From Nemopilema nomurai (Eukaryota > Cnidaria > Scyphozoa > Rhizostomeae > Rhizostomatidae), in NCBI GenBank assembly GCA_003864495.1, contig PEDN01001362.1, forward strand, positions 310,001 through 374,000: 64,000 nucleotides of DNA, read 5' to 3'. Below, one piece after another: positions 1 to 11,553 of this stretch. The stretch's first letter is position 1. Each line of letters begins with the position of its first letter. A program made the translations under genes and the position numbers. The notes under the pieces are model-generated. The model had not been told where the DNA came from, did not search any database, and saw only the letters and a list, made by a program, of their open reading frames with translations.

Positions 1-122
1 TCCACAAACTCAAGTGATAAAACTGGTGAAAAAATTACAGGTAAAAGTTTGGCTGGTTATATCTAAACAGATGCAGATGTTTTCTGAGTACAAGAAGAAA
101 AACACATTCAAATTGTAGAGCA

Positions 123-225
123 CATCTGAACAATATATATTCTGAACAATATAATATATTCTGAACAAAAAAATATGTTCTGAACAATATAATATATTCT
201 GAACAATGTAATATATTCTTTACAA
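123..225. repeat. AT-rich minisatellite, about 19-bp period
   Basis: Five to six head-to-tail copies of a unit reading roughly GAACAATATAATATATTCT. The first copy is shorter, the third has an A-run, and the last degenerates into TTACAATATA. No gene is visible across it. It lies just 5' of the PHD-finger ORF. Confidence 0.8.
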
Positions 226-387
226 TATATAAATGTTTTTAAAATGCTGAAAGACAGATAATGTTCTAAGTACTGAAAGAAAGGACATTTTCTAAATACT
301 GAAAGAAAAGAAATATAAGAATTGCTTGTCTGCAAATCTGTTTATGCCATATAGCTTATTTGTAACACAGCACTTTAGATAGTTCAC

Positions 388-669
388 TTGAAGCACTACA
401 ATGAAATCGATTATGAAAACTTACATTTAGGTGCCAAGAAAAGAAAACAGAATCTCCTAAGAGAGAACAGGAAAAGATGGCATTGCAGCCCAGAAGTTCA
501 ATACCAACACGATACCTGCGCTTCAACTGACTGTTGTCATCCAACAAATCAAAAGAACACATGGGTACAATGTGATGACTGTGACGAATGGTATCACTTG
601 AAGTGCGCAGGACTATCAAGCAAAGATGTATCAAATGAAACCACTCTCTTTCATTGTGGCTGTTCCTAA
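388..669 (+). CDS. PHD-finger ORF, probably a 3' fragment or transposon-derived
   Basis: This open frame encodes a basic stretch (AKKRKQNLLRENRKR) and then a C-terminal PHD-type zinc finger that ends at the stop codon. Visible ligands include the Cys pair before CCHPTNQ, then VQCDDCDEWYHLKC and a final FHCGC, with the Trp-Tyr-His core usual in PHD fingers. PHD fingers read histone tails, but lone C-terminal PHD fingers also occur in cnidarian transposon proteins. The frame has no ATG before the basic region: an in-frame TAG lies at 376-378 and the first codon is TTG. The piece is therefore either the last exon of a gene starting upstream of the window or a mobile-element remnant. I cannot say which, and no TIRs were found around it. 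Confidence 0.45.
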   Translation: MKHYNEIDYENLHLGAKKRKQNLLRENRKRWHCSPEVQYQHDTCASTDCCHPTNQKNTWVQCDDCDEWYHLKCAGLSSKDVSNETTLFHCGCS

Positions 670-999
670 GGAAAATTTTGAACTATAATTTTAGCTTTAA
701 TGTACTTGATTTAATCGTAGTTTGTTTTGTATTAAAATCAGACTTGGTTTTGAAATATTTTGTTGAATTCCATGTTGTTCCTATTACAATACTGGACATC
801 AGAAAACCATGTCTAAAGAAAAAAACAGCGAAGAAAATGGACTCTTATCTCTGGAGCTTCATTTATCACAATTAATTGGGTTTCAAATACACTATTAAGT
901 ATTAACCTATTTGTTTGCTATTAGAATCATAGTCATCTTTGGTAAATTCATATATTTTAAAGAGTATTCGAGAATAACTGTCTATTCTTTTTGCATCAA
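670..999. other. no gene recognised
   Basis: AT-rich spacer between the PHD-finger ORF and the 3' end of the cationic-peptide gene. It should hold that gene's 3' UTR on the minus strand. Nothing else can be supported. Confidence 0.5.
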
Positions 1000-1365
1000 T
1001 CACCCACAAATGCCCAGTTTGTAGCAAGCAGCAATAGCTTTCGCGGCCTTCCTCACCCGAATGCGGACTCGAGTGCGTCGAAGAATCCTTCGCATCCACG
1101 GCGACTTTTTCGGCATTTCCACCCGGTCTTCCTCCTCCTCCTCCTCCTCGGCTGATTCTTCGTGGTCTGGATCGAGTGCCTCCGCAGAGTCCGCGTCGGC
1201 TTGCACGTGATGTTCATCTGCTGGGTCACGTGTTGCTGTAACTTCGTTGCGTTTCAGCTCTCTTATAATTTCATTTTGGATTGCATCGACTTGAGCATCC
1301 TCTCTTGTTGTGCAACTCACTATGCAGATCACGGACAAACACACGATTGCGACAATTAACTTCAT
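1000..1365 (-). CDS. arminin-like cationic antimicrobial peptide precursor (candidate)
   Basis: This encodes a 121-residue precursor in three parts. Residues 1-18 (MKLIVAIVCLSVICIVSC) are a clear signal peptide. Residues about 19-84 form an acidic pro-region that includes seven consecutive Glu (73-79). Residues about 86-121 are strongly basic, with thirteen Lys/Arg and no Asp/Glu, and contain PWMRRILRR followed by alternating R-V-R-I-R-V-R. The C-terminus has two Cys three residues apart from a small loop (CYKLGIC) and a final Gly that could donate an amide. Signal, acidic pro-piece and a PW/RR-rich cationic tail is the architecture of Hydra arminins, membrane-active antimicrobial peptides, so similar secretion and processing are inferred. 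The ATG is chosen because a splice acceptor (TTTTTTATAG) lies five bases upstream, implying a 5' UTR intron to a leader exon near 1869-1930. A non-antimicrobial secreted peptide is possible. Confidence 0.62.
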   Translation of the reverse strand: MKLIVAIVCLSVICIVSCTTREDAQVDAIQNEIIRELKRNEVTATRDPADEHHVQADADSAEALDPDHEESAEEEEEEEDRVEMPKKSPWMRRILRRTRVRIRVRKAAKAIAACYKLGICG

Positions 1366-1930
1366 ATTTTCTATAAAAAAAAGCAAGAAAAATATACAAT
1401 TCAGCATGCAAAGGAGATTGCCTGCAACCAAGACAAAAAGCTAAATACCATTTCACACAGACAAGTCAATATGTTTGGCTTGTTAATGTTCAGTAAAGAC
1501 TTTCCCTAAAAATGGCTTGGACAAAAATTATCCCATTATCTTTTACTCTACTTCTACAAAAATAAACAACACTTAGCAAAGAAACTTCTAATCTAGCAGC
1601 ACGATTACTAAGAAACTATGAAAATTTTGGTAACTTGGTTTCACAAAAATGACTAATGCCGCACATGTAAATTTGTTAACTGGCAGATGTTTGGCTGAAC
1701 AAAAACTTGGCTTCCACGAAAATCTAGTGGGAGAAATCGATTCAAATTGATTCAGTTATAGTTTTAGGCACAACTCTTTATCTAGAATCTCGAAATTAAA
1801 CTTCACTAACTTCATCCTGAAGTTGAACTCAGTAAAGATAAAGAAATAAAATTCCATAATGTACTCACATTTTCTGAGAACCAAATGTCTTCTTCGACCG
1901 ATTCACCACTAGGTTGGACGCAAGTTACTG
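1366..1930 (-). other. 5' UTR intron and leader exon of the cationic-peptide gene
   Basis: On the minus strand a donor (AAAAT then gtgagtac) sits at the edge of 1869. It pairs with the acceptor just upstream of the ATG at 1365, giving an intron of about 500 bp. The untranslated leader would run from about 1930 to 1869. No other gene is visible in the intron. Confidence 0.5.
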
Positions 1931-1957
1931 GATGAAATGGCGCGGGAAATCATGCAA

Positions 1958-1963
1958 TTTATA
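1958..1963 (-). promoter_or_regulatory. TATA box of the cationic-peptide gene
   Basis: The minus strand reads TTATTATAAATTG here. This puts TATAAA about 30 bp upstream of the inferred transcription start near 1930 and about 90 bp before the leader-exon donor at 1869. Confidence 0.5.
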
Positions 1964-2000
1964 ATAACGCGAGAAATTTCAGTTTCTAATTCAGGGTAGG

Positions 2001-2094
2001 CTCTTTCACTTTTTCTTTTACCAAGGTTTCTCTTTTGCATTACAAATAGGCTATGGAAATCGATATTCAACAACCGATTTCGTTTCACTTTCAG
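2001..2094 (-). promoter_or_regulatory. IRF/ISRE-like GAAA repeats upstream of the peptide gene
   Basis: In gene orientation, 2094-2078 reads CTGAAAGTGAAACGAAA. This holds two GAAA cores two bases apart, as in the IRF-binding ISRE consensus (GAAANNGAAA), and a third overlapping GAAA. A second purine-rich tract with GAAAAAGTGAAAG lies at 2020-2001. Both are 40-140 bp upstream of the TATA box. IRF binding is inferred from the motif only. Confidence 0.45.
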
Positions 2095-3269
2095 ATGTAA
2101 GGAAGTCTAATGCGCCAAAAATGCGCAAATGCACAGTTCTTTTCTGACTTTTCAAGGCGCGCCCAGACAAATTGCCTATCTCTCAAAGACGCTAAGATAG
2201 TAATAGATGCTTGCGTTTAAACGCGCTGCTTGACATAAAGCCCGCAACTTCTGTGTTGTATGCGAAGGAGCATAATGTAAACAAAGCGAGTCATGCAATT
2301 AGGCCTAGACTGGAAACCCAGCTGCGTTTTACGGGAATTTAAGGGAACAACAAAAGTCCCTATGTGATCATTGTCAATTGATGCCCGATGAGGCTCTTTC
2401 TCATCGAACATGTACTTACTTCTATCACGCTTGGCTACAACGTTCCCGGTTTTATATTTCTTTTTCTATTCGCCAATCTATTGAATCGATTTGATTTTCT
2501 AACGTTTCAATGAATGGCGTTACGCTGAGCCCTGCCCTACCTAGCTCTCTCTAGCTCAGAACAGTTAATGCCTCGCAAAACTTTGAGTTTAAGAGCTGCA
2601 TAATGCAATACATCGAACTTAGATATCCATTTACAGAAGATTATCACTGAGGTTTGGGTTCAGAGAACAGTTATGACCCAACGTGTTAAGAATAATCACT
2701 TTCATTTCTCAAGGCATGTTCTCGAGGTAAAGAAACAAAAAGCGAAAGTGTATTCAGTGACCAGTATCTTCAAGGCTCCATTAAAAAGTTGCATTTAAAA
2801 GACTACAAACAAGCTACAGTCCTTACTTAGCTCATATTTTCAAGAATCGTTTCGTTCAACATAGATATATGTTCACAAATAACACTCCAAAACAAAGGTA
2901 TGATATTATCAGCACAATTCACACTAAGGAAGACGAGAGGGCTTAAGCGTTGCAATTTTATAAACTGCCTGCAGCTTCAGAGCACCGCTTATACTAACAA
3001 ACATTCACGTCTAACATTACTTTGCATTTGTATTCGATAATATATGTTTAGATGCATATATTTGGATGACAGTTTCTTTCATATAGTAACAACATCGGTC
3101 CAAAAAGTGTTGGATGTGATGTAATGAGCTTCACATCTCTAAACAACGAACCTATAAAACATCTGCCTCTACGACGATGATAAAGATATGAAGAATGAGT
3201 ATACAGGAAATAAGTATCAGTAGTAGGCAATATGTCTCAAGAAACCTGTCATCTGAGAGTCGTTCAATC
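2095..3269. other. intergenic spacer
   Basis: Lies between the peptide-gene promoter and the 3' end of the SDR gene. It should contain the SDR 3' UTR on the minus strand. I see no conserved coding frame; the short ORFs here have no recognisable content. Confidence 0.5.
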
Positions 3270-6200
3270 TCACATTTTAGATTCGACGTAAGTCAGCTCG
3301 TGCCTGGCATGAACGTAGGCCAGACCTTTGACGGTGACCGTTAGCACTTCTCCATCTTTAGTGTCATCGTTCACGAGTTCCAAGAAGCCTTTGGAGACAT
3401 TCTCGATCCTAAAGTAAAATGTAATGGAATGGTAAGCAGGCATGTTATGGCACAGCCACCAGAGGCGTCGGGAGGGTAGCTAGGAGGGGCAAAAGGTCAG
3501 AGACCCGTGCTCCATTGAGGCCCGTAATGAAAGAAGAATATATATTTGTAAAGCCACTACTTCAGCTACTTGATACGGAATAAACGCCTGTAAGCTAGTT
3601 GCTACGTGGTTCATGTAAAGTGATGTTGTACATTGTTAAAAAATAAATTCTTAAAAAATTTTTTCAATAAGTGTAAATAAAAATAGCGTTTCCTTTGTTT
3701 TCCGAGAAACTGAAGGATGAAATCACAGCAAATTGTTTTAAGGGGTCCCGGTTTTGTGAATCACCCCTGGGCCCGAGCTGCCCCTCGACGGGGGATGGGG
3801 TGTTGGCAAAAAGAGAGATCGAGCCAAGCTATATGTAAATTTACCCTAGTGATGGTGTTCATAAGCAATGCAAAACCAAAGCAAAAGCATCTTAGCGGAG
3901 GGGGTCACTAATTCAAGAAGGGGGGGGGGGAGGTTATCAGCTGATGACTGTTTTGATCCAAAGAAACATTTAAATAAATTATTTTACAACGTAATACATT
4001 GCAACAGCAAAGCATTGTCGACAATACTGCATTATTGAATTAGGGTCTTGGCCCAGGACAGCCTACACCCTGGCCAATCAAACGGATCGGTGACATTGGA
4101 CCAATGATATCAAGTCATCAATTGGACTCTAGAAGTTGAAAACGCCAGTTATACGTACGGGACAATTCCCACTTTCTCGATGAATGGTCGCATTTCAGGC
4201 CTAGCTTCGAGCCCCTTTTCCACCATGGTCGTTGGTGAAAAGCTTGGGCAAAGACAGTTCACCCTAATGTTTTCCCTTGTGTTGGCTTTCTAGAAAAAAT
4301 TTCTCCAAAATAAAATTTAGAAAAAGATTTATTTATTTGAACTCTTTATCTCAAAACTTTAAAAATAATTTTCCTGATATGAATTTGGAAAATTTTGTCA
4401 TAGGTGCACTTTGTGACGCCATAATTGAAAAGGTTGTTTCTTATGCTACTAAATTATAAGATAAACCGTTCTTTTTTCAGCTATGAATGTGCAACTGTAA
4501 TACTAGAGATTATAATCAAAGATATGTAAAAAGAGTGACTAACATTTAAATATCAGAAGCAGGAGGTATAAGGTGAATTCGCTGAAGAGTCCACAAATTT
4601 TACTTCGGAAAAAGGGAAATGTTATTTTACTCAAACGGAGAAAAAACCTTCAGACTCTGGGAGAAGCCAACAACACCATATTTTGTTGCAGAATACACCG
4701 GTGCATCTCTGTAGGGGAACAAGCCTGTAGGAAAGCAAAAGGAAAAGTATAATAAAATTCAATCAGTCCATTTAGAACAAGACATTTAGTGGAGGGCATT
4801 CCATTTAAAGGCTTCAAAGAGCGAACTCATGATTGGGCGACATGATGTTGTCGATTACTATGACGATCTAAAGATAATGGCAAATTTTGCTTGGCTCTGT
4901 TGAGTAAGGGGAAGTTGCCAGCTATTGAAGGTGAAAATGGAAGTGAAGATGGTGTATTTCCTGTTTCGCTATTAGTTTCACTTGAAATCGCAAATTATTA
5001 ACTGGTTACGTTCATAAAGGGAAAGTGCATGGAAATAAAACGACAACAACAAAGTATTGCCAAAATCGCTAACTTTCAATTTGCCAAACAGGCAAAATAT
5101 CAATGAGCCAAATTTTTATCCAACCTGACATTGATCCAACGTTGACAATTAGGCCACCTTCTCCCTTGTTAGCCGCTTTCATATGCTTAATCCCAAGAAA
5201 CGTCCCGTGGATGACAGAAGTCTTAGATTAAAATGAAAATATAAAGTGCTAAATTGAATACGGACCAAGTTGGTTTCAGAGCAGAATTTCAGAAGAATCA
5301 AAGCTGTACACAGCGACTTCAGATTTAAATACCAGCCAAAAATTGCCTGTAGCGTAAGATAAGATTCAAGAAGGTCAATAGCAACCCCTTGGACACATGC
5401 TACAGATGAATAAAGAAGTTGTTGTCATCATCAACACATTGACAGATACAGAGAGGCTGGTGGCCGACAACCCACTTAAATATCATTAAAGGGTCTGGCG
5501 CCCCTAGCCCTTTCGGGTGCCTGGTGACCCTGAGAGGGTCAAGTCCTCCAATACATGAATGGAATATTCTGATAGCATAAGATTATCAAATACATTAAAT
5601 GTTTGCCAATTCTATTGTCTTGGCACATTAAATAACACTCTTGTGGCTGTTATTTGTATATCTTTTCTTTAGATCGCCTATCTAGTGGCTCAGGGTCAGG
5701 GGGTCACAGCTTGGCTAGAACAATCTAGGACTCTCTAACTATGACCGTTTAGGACTCTGTTACTATGACCTTATATCAGTGAAGGCAAAGGCTCGACCAT
5801 TTAATACACCTGCACTATGATCAGTTTATTTGAAGACTTCATTCTGCAAGCAGCTAAATGAACCATCAAAACACACAATATGAAAGGAGAAGCGGGTTAC
5901 CCTCAAATTTTTGGAAAATTTCCACAGTACAGCCTTCTACTCACGTGATCCAACAAACAAACAAAGTACAGAAATTTACTTACAAGATTAAGCTCCACAA
6001 GTTGCTTCCAGTTGTGCATCACTGAACCAGCATTATTGCAAAGAATGTCAAGTCTTCCAAACTTATTAATTGTCTCAGAAAAGGCACCTTTCAAGTTAAA
6101 AGAAACAGAATAACATACATTTTTCAAAAAAATATTTAATGGTAAATTTTGATTGTAAATTCTGTACAAATAGCAAAAGTTACAATACTCTAAACTTACA

Positions 6201-8079
6201 ACAATGTAAAGTAAGGAAGAAGCAATTCCCACTGAAATACTTGTCTATAGAAAAATGGAATGTAAGGAACATGATGATAGAGAAGAAAGTTATAGAAAAA
6301 CTACATCTAATATATTTGACAAACATAGCATAACTGTTTTAAATTTACAATAGGGGAGGGTTCACAACAACAAAAAATTTTGATTCAAGCAATACCATAT
6401 CAATTATCTGTCAAAACATCAGCATTACTCTGAACAATCTTCCATTTAGCTTGTAAACTCTAACTCAAGATCTATGATATCAAATCAAATCACCCTCACT
6501 TTAAAAGTCAAAATGAAAAATCCTGCAGTTTCTCAATTAATAAATACAAAACCTATTAAAACCCATCCAATTTATGCTTACCCATGAGAACCTAAGCCTT
6601 TAATATCATACTTGAAGCCACCCAGGCTGCAAAATTTCATTAAAAGCCTGCTTAACCTTACAAATTATTCTAGAGGCTACAAAACTTTATATGCCATCCT
6701 CTACAAACCTCACAGCTCATTCTTCATACAATGGGCCACTACTTATACCATTTAAAATATGAGCACTGCTTAACTTTATCTTAGGTCTGTCCTGGTTTTA
6801 TCAATCCATTTGGTGATTTTTTTATTTGAAACTGTTATATCACAACAAAGAAAATGAAAATCTCTGTCTCTACCTTCAAAATGGTCTTTATTTGTCACAT
6901 CACAATGAACAAAGTGAACATTTTCCTTCCCAAACTCCTTGTTGAAGTCGCTGCATGTTTTAAGCCCAGTATCATCATCAACGTCAGCAACTATAACCTA
7001 TTTAAACCAAATCAGAAAATATCAAAAAACAAGTAAATTGTTGTGATTTTTAGCCTGTTTCAATAATCATCTTGTATGGACTGAAACAACTGGCCAGCAA
7101 TTGCAAAATATTTTTTCAAAACACATTTCAATAACCAACAATAAAAATACAATCAACACTTATTTCTCCTGTGAATCTACTGGGAAGAATCAGTTTTCTA
7201 ACAATCAGGTTCTCGCAAAGTGAACAGTGTAAAATGTCAAGTAAAGGATATATTTTCAAAAGTGGGGGCAAAAGTTTACTTTCCATGAATGAGGTATACA
7301 ATTGACACTAGATCTTTTTGAACGAGGGCTAGACATCTTTTTTCTATGCTCCTCTTATCCTTAGGGCTAGGACTCCAGCCATATAATTTTTGGCTTAAGG
7401 GTAATTGACTTGCACATTTTGCTCTTGCTAAAAAAACATCTTAGGCTAGGAAAGTGTTGGATTGAAAAGTGTGGCCTAGGTCTCTTAGTTTGTGAGCTTT
7501 CTGCTGAAAAATACCCTTCTCTTGAAAACATAGGCCACAACCAGCTCAGAGCAAACATGGCTGGGTAAACACAAGATAAACCACATGTACAAACACTGTT
7601 ATTAAACTCTGAATTGCAAAATGCTGCACTCCAATTGCTTCTATATTTCAAACTATTTCTTTGTATGCGTTTGCAGACGAACCAGTTCCTTAACATGTGC
7701 ACCTAATGCAAAACATAGGCCTATCTATGATGGATGATACATATCCTATCATATGACCACCTTGGAGTAGAATTACATTGACACTAGTCACATACTGTTA
7801 CTAGGTCCGATTGCATAAAAAGACACAAGAGACCTCTTTTGAAACAACAAAAATCAACATCTCTTGATAAATCTTTGAAAAATTTACTGGTAGAATGAAG
7901 GAGAAGGCGGATGGAAATTGACCAGACAAGATTGCACTTTTGGAAAGCAAACAAAGAACCAAGAATGAATAAAAAGCTATTTGCACCTTGCCACCTCGTT
8001 TGAGCAATTCACGTGAAAATGCACGGCCAAATCCTTGGCTCCCACCAGTAATCAAAGACACGCTGCCCTTGATTTTCAT
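3270..8079 (-). CDS. 15-hydroxyprostaglandin dehydrogenase-like SDR (NAD-dependent)
   Basis: Seven exons join in frame: 7987-8079, 6874-6997, 5984-6087, 5125-5221, 4648-4724, 4159-4289 and 3270-3408. The product has 254 residues, close to the 266 of human 15-PGDH (HPGD). The Rossmann glycine motif TGGSQGFG is at 11-18. An acidic residue after beta-2 (VADVDD, Asp36) suggests NAD preference. NNAG is at 90-93. The catalytic set is Asn106, Ser137, Tyr150 and Lys154 (YSATK), one residue off human 15-PGDH numbering. LDILCNNAG and the GTFLGIKHM helix also resemble that subgroup. The expected role is oxidation of a hydroxyl on a lipid mediator such as a prostaglandin; the substrate is inferred. The first in-frame ATG (8079) is used; upstream in-frame sequence opens only with TTG. 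It is divergent from the FAM167-like gene. Confidence 0.92.
5487..5530. repeat. GC-rich inverted repeat in SDR intron 3
   Basis: GGGTC...GACCC encloses GGCGCCC...GGGTGCC around a short loop. This gives a hairpin of about 40 nt with one G-T pair inside an AT-rich intron. The function is unknown; it may be part of an old repeat. Confidence 0.35.
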
Positions 8080-9167
8080 TGTGTATGCTTCTTTTCTGGG
8101 GTACTGGTCCAACTTCTTGCCTTCTCTCTCACTTCCTCGCAGCCGCGTTGTGATACTGAGGCTGAGTTATGAAGTCGGTCATTGTTTTGACTTGCCCAAG
8201 TCATCAAAAAATATCATTAATTTTGTCCAAGCCTAGAGGAAGGGAGAAAAGAAGAAGAGGGAAAAAAGAAAATAGGGAAGGGAGGAAAAATGAGAGATTT
8301 TTCTTTGATTGATAACTGAGACTTAGGCAAGTCAAGTCATTGTTAAGGGTGTAGGGACAAGGGGCGTCAGAGTCGAAAACAAGCAAATGTCAATTTGGCA
8401 ATTATCACAATTATAAGGCCATAATGCATTCGGGAAAAACTAGAATCTTATGGCTTCAGTTTTCATAAATAGTAAAAAAATATTTATCTGCATTGAGTTC
8501 TGAGAAATTTCTATGGGCACAAGGGTCCTAAAAGTTCGACAGACGAAGAGTAATTTAAAGCCTTCTGTTATCTGCGTTCCACAAAAATACAAATATTTTA
8601 GTCATGTTGCTGATTTAGGCTGATTTTGTATTCACCAAAAGCCAATTTTTAGAATTTTCGAATTTTGCCCACACAACTTAAAAGAATAACTTGTCTCACA
8701 GCTGTCCAAGCAATGATTAATAATAAACTTGGGAACCTAGCTTCGAAAGGAATGAGTACTCTGCTTTACATCCATTTATTTCCCAGACTCTAATTAGCTT
8801 CAAATCGATGCCACATTTGTTGCTGTTGTTTTCAGCTTGCTATTTATGCTCGACTTCCTGCTGCGGTGTGTTAGCAATCTAAATGCGCCTGCGTAGCTTC
8901 AACGTGCTGACGACCGTGCGATTCAAATTATGATTGTGACCATATTGATGAGGCTCTATTCAGTAAGGTCACCGGTGACTCTGGTTTGTCAACACAGACA
9001 GTCACCAACTGTGACATTGAGAGGCTATCCACGAAATAACACCAAGAACCTTTTCAGCAGCAACGCGAAGCATCAACACTGCAATTCTCGTAATTAAAGT
9101 TTCAGGATGCTAGTGTCACGCCATCAATAATCGATCGCCACTATCACAAGAATTGCAGTGTGAACAG
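8080..9167. other. divergent promoter region, SDR and FAM167-like genes
   Basis: About 1.1 kb between two outward-facing start codons. It holds homopurine-rich stretches (about 8230-8300) and an AT-rich middle. No TATA box or other site is convincing enough to name. Confidence 0.4.
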
Positions 9168-10696
9168 ATGTTTACAAGTTACAAAAATCCACGTTTGTTT
9201 GGCCTGCCTGCATTTGTTTTGAACTTGAAAATGGCAGAGGCTTCAATTAAGAATCAAGGATTTGCCAATATTGACAAAAGACATTCGCAAGGGGAGAGTT
9301 TTGCCGCAAGATTGAAGGTTCCAGGGAGAGAAGAGAAGCAACGACTGCAAGATCTTGGCAAGGCAATGGATTGGGTGACCAGTCAGTTGGTAAGAACAGA
9401 CTTTCTTGCAAGCTTTTGAAGACATACCGATAGTTGGAAACCTATGTAAAGACGAAAGTGGCGGTCAATTTGAACCGCGGTATAGCCCAAGCTTGAAACC
9501 GTGTAGGATTCTGATGGCTTAAATGGAAGAATTCAATTAGCTAGGGTGTGTGAAATATTGCATTACACCTTGAAACTACTACAGCAAGGATACTTCAACA
9601 TAACCTTTGTTAGTAGATGCGCTAGGATCTATCTATGAGGCTTTCCTAGGCTTAAATTGTCAATTAACAAGATGTGTCCGTTATTGTTCTGTGTCCGCGA
9701 TTGGATTACTTGGATAATAACAAGATATAAAGTGTTTGACTGTGGATCTGCTGGGAAAATTTACGAAGGTAAGTAGAGGGAGAGAGTAAGAAAAAACTAA
9801 AAGGACGTATGATATTCCAGGTGATTGCATATTTATCATTTTGAGTGATTTTTTATCAAAGGCTAGAAATATTATAAGCCTCTATAAATTAAATTAATAA
9901 AAGTTGAACGATCCCATAGTTCGTGGTTCCGGATGGGGGGGGGGGGGGGAGCTAAATTATTGAAGATACTAGAAGTGCCACCAAACAGATTTTATTTTCA
10001 GCAAGAAATTTACTACACATGAGTATCTACAGGCTATAAATTATTGATGAGAATTGTTTCTTGATGAAAATTTTTCTCGAAGCCTCAACGACTCGTTGTA
10101 TGTGTAGTAGAATTGATTGGTAGACATGGGTTGGGTTATTTTTGGATAACTGACCGGCACGGCTAGTATCTAAAGCAATGAAGTGCCCAGTGGAGTGCGA
10201 TGCTTTTTGTAGCTAAGTTTAGAATACTTGTTCAGCTTTTTAATAAGAAATGATAATATTCATATTCACTAAGAAACGATAGAAATCTTGGCTTGTTTTC
10301 AAGTAACACGTTCTGCGTTAAATAGATAAGATTCATTGCTGGTGTGTTTTCGTGCGAGTGAAGAAAAAGCTGTCAAAAAGGGTTTATCTGTCTATTGTCT
10401 AGAAAGAAATGAAAGAAGAGGATCGATACATCATGAAACAATTCGTAGGGATGCGCGCAGATATGAACAAAATTAAGGAAGGAAAGGCAGCGAATCAGCC
10501 GAGAAGATCATCTTTAGACATTCCACGGATACCTGAGGACGGTGAATTTACAGACGTGAAGAAATGCAACATGGACCCTTTCGATGTGGACGATAGCATT
10601 CCACTGCGAAGGAGAGCGTTAACAACAATGGAGTTCTGCTCGAATTCGATGATCAGTCTTGACTGTCGAATGACTCAACGGCATCCAACCAAATAA
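9168..10696 (+). CDS. FAM167-like protein
   Basis: Two exons, 9168-9389 (donor TTG|gtaagaac) and 10403-10696 (acceptor tattgtctag), join in phase 0 to give 171 residues, or 150 from the second ATG at 9231. Residues about 60-100 form a helix, LGKAMDWVTSQL then KEMKEEDRYIMKQFVGMR and ADMNKIK. It matches the conserved C-terminal helix of the FAM167 family in the spacing of the Trp, the E-M pair and the R-x-D-(I/M)-x-x-(I/L)-K end. Human FAM167A and B have 214 and 163 residues, so the length fits. The molecular role is poorly known. After the helix comes a Ser/Arg-rich and acidic tail. This is the only intact copy: the tandem array starts at 10431, inside its second exon. The family call rests on pattern, so it is moderate. 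Confidence 0.6.
9936..9950 (+). repeat. poly-G tract in FAM167-like intron
   Basis: A run of about thirteen G residues in the intron. Similar G-runs lie at about 3920-3932 and 45203-45211. Length is prone to slippage and sequencing error. Confidence 0.7.
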
Positions 10697-11530
10697 GCTT
10701 TGCATTATCATAAATTCTAACACTAAAAATTTGAAAAGAAAACTGTAATTTATACGAGGCTCATGGATTTGGCTTTGGGTTATTCTATTGTAAGAAGAAA
10801 GATATAGCCACTGTGTGTAACTCGTGTTAGAGGTATTTTGTGTACATATGCTGCCTTAGAGATTGTTAATATATAGTTATTGATTAGTGTAATCCTGACT
10901 CATTTAGGCCTTATTTTTACGCACTCCATCTAGCCATATAAATTGCTTAAACAGTGGTATGCTTTGTTTTTCCTGTCCTTTGACTCTTTATTTCTGGAAT
11001 TCTTTCAAAATGTGCCTTTTTTATTCGGGTAAAATGGCAAAAAAGGCATATTGGTTACAGCTGACAAAAGGAAAGAATAAGAGGAGTGGCTTAACGTCAT
11101 GCACAGATGAGCGTCTCCTGAGAGTCATTGAAGTATAATGTATTGAATGAAGCTAGTCGATTACTAACAGGGTATATCCAATGAGGACCAAGGATCATTA
11201 GCCTATTTGTTGAAAAATGAGTGAGTAAAATGAGTAAAAACAAGCCACCAAACTATAACACTTATTTTTTCACATAAAAAATTATTTAGTAAGGATAGAC
11301 TGCCACCCTCGAAAGAGTATCTTTCTGTATACCAAAATCTACTCAAACACCATTGACCAAGATCAATATATAACTATTGATTAACAGCATATATTTATCC
11401 TATGTTACTCTTTGAAATCCGAGTCTATTCGTTCCCTTAAGAAAAGTAAAGTTGAGACACGGTCGCCCTTTTGAACTTCCGTGCTGTTTTGCGCTGGACT
11501 TAAATCTCCTTACGCTGGGTACCAGACTCT
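10697..11530 (+). other. spacer 5' of coiled-coil gene, unit 1
   Basis: AT-rich sequence repeated in every unit (18717, 26822 and 34832 onward). It holds a short ATG frame beginning MAKK (MAKKSDWLQLTEGKPKRSG in units 2-4) that ends differently between units, so coding is doubtful. In unit 4 the stretch 35390-35470 is replaced by short ATATGGAAATCT-type repeats. Confidence 0.4.
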
Positions 11531-11553
11531 TTTTAGGGATTTGATGGCAGTGA

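Noticed and set aside
3717..3911. ORF in SDR intron 6 near G-rich sequence
   Set aside because: No domain, low complexity, inside a well-supported intron.
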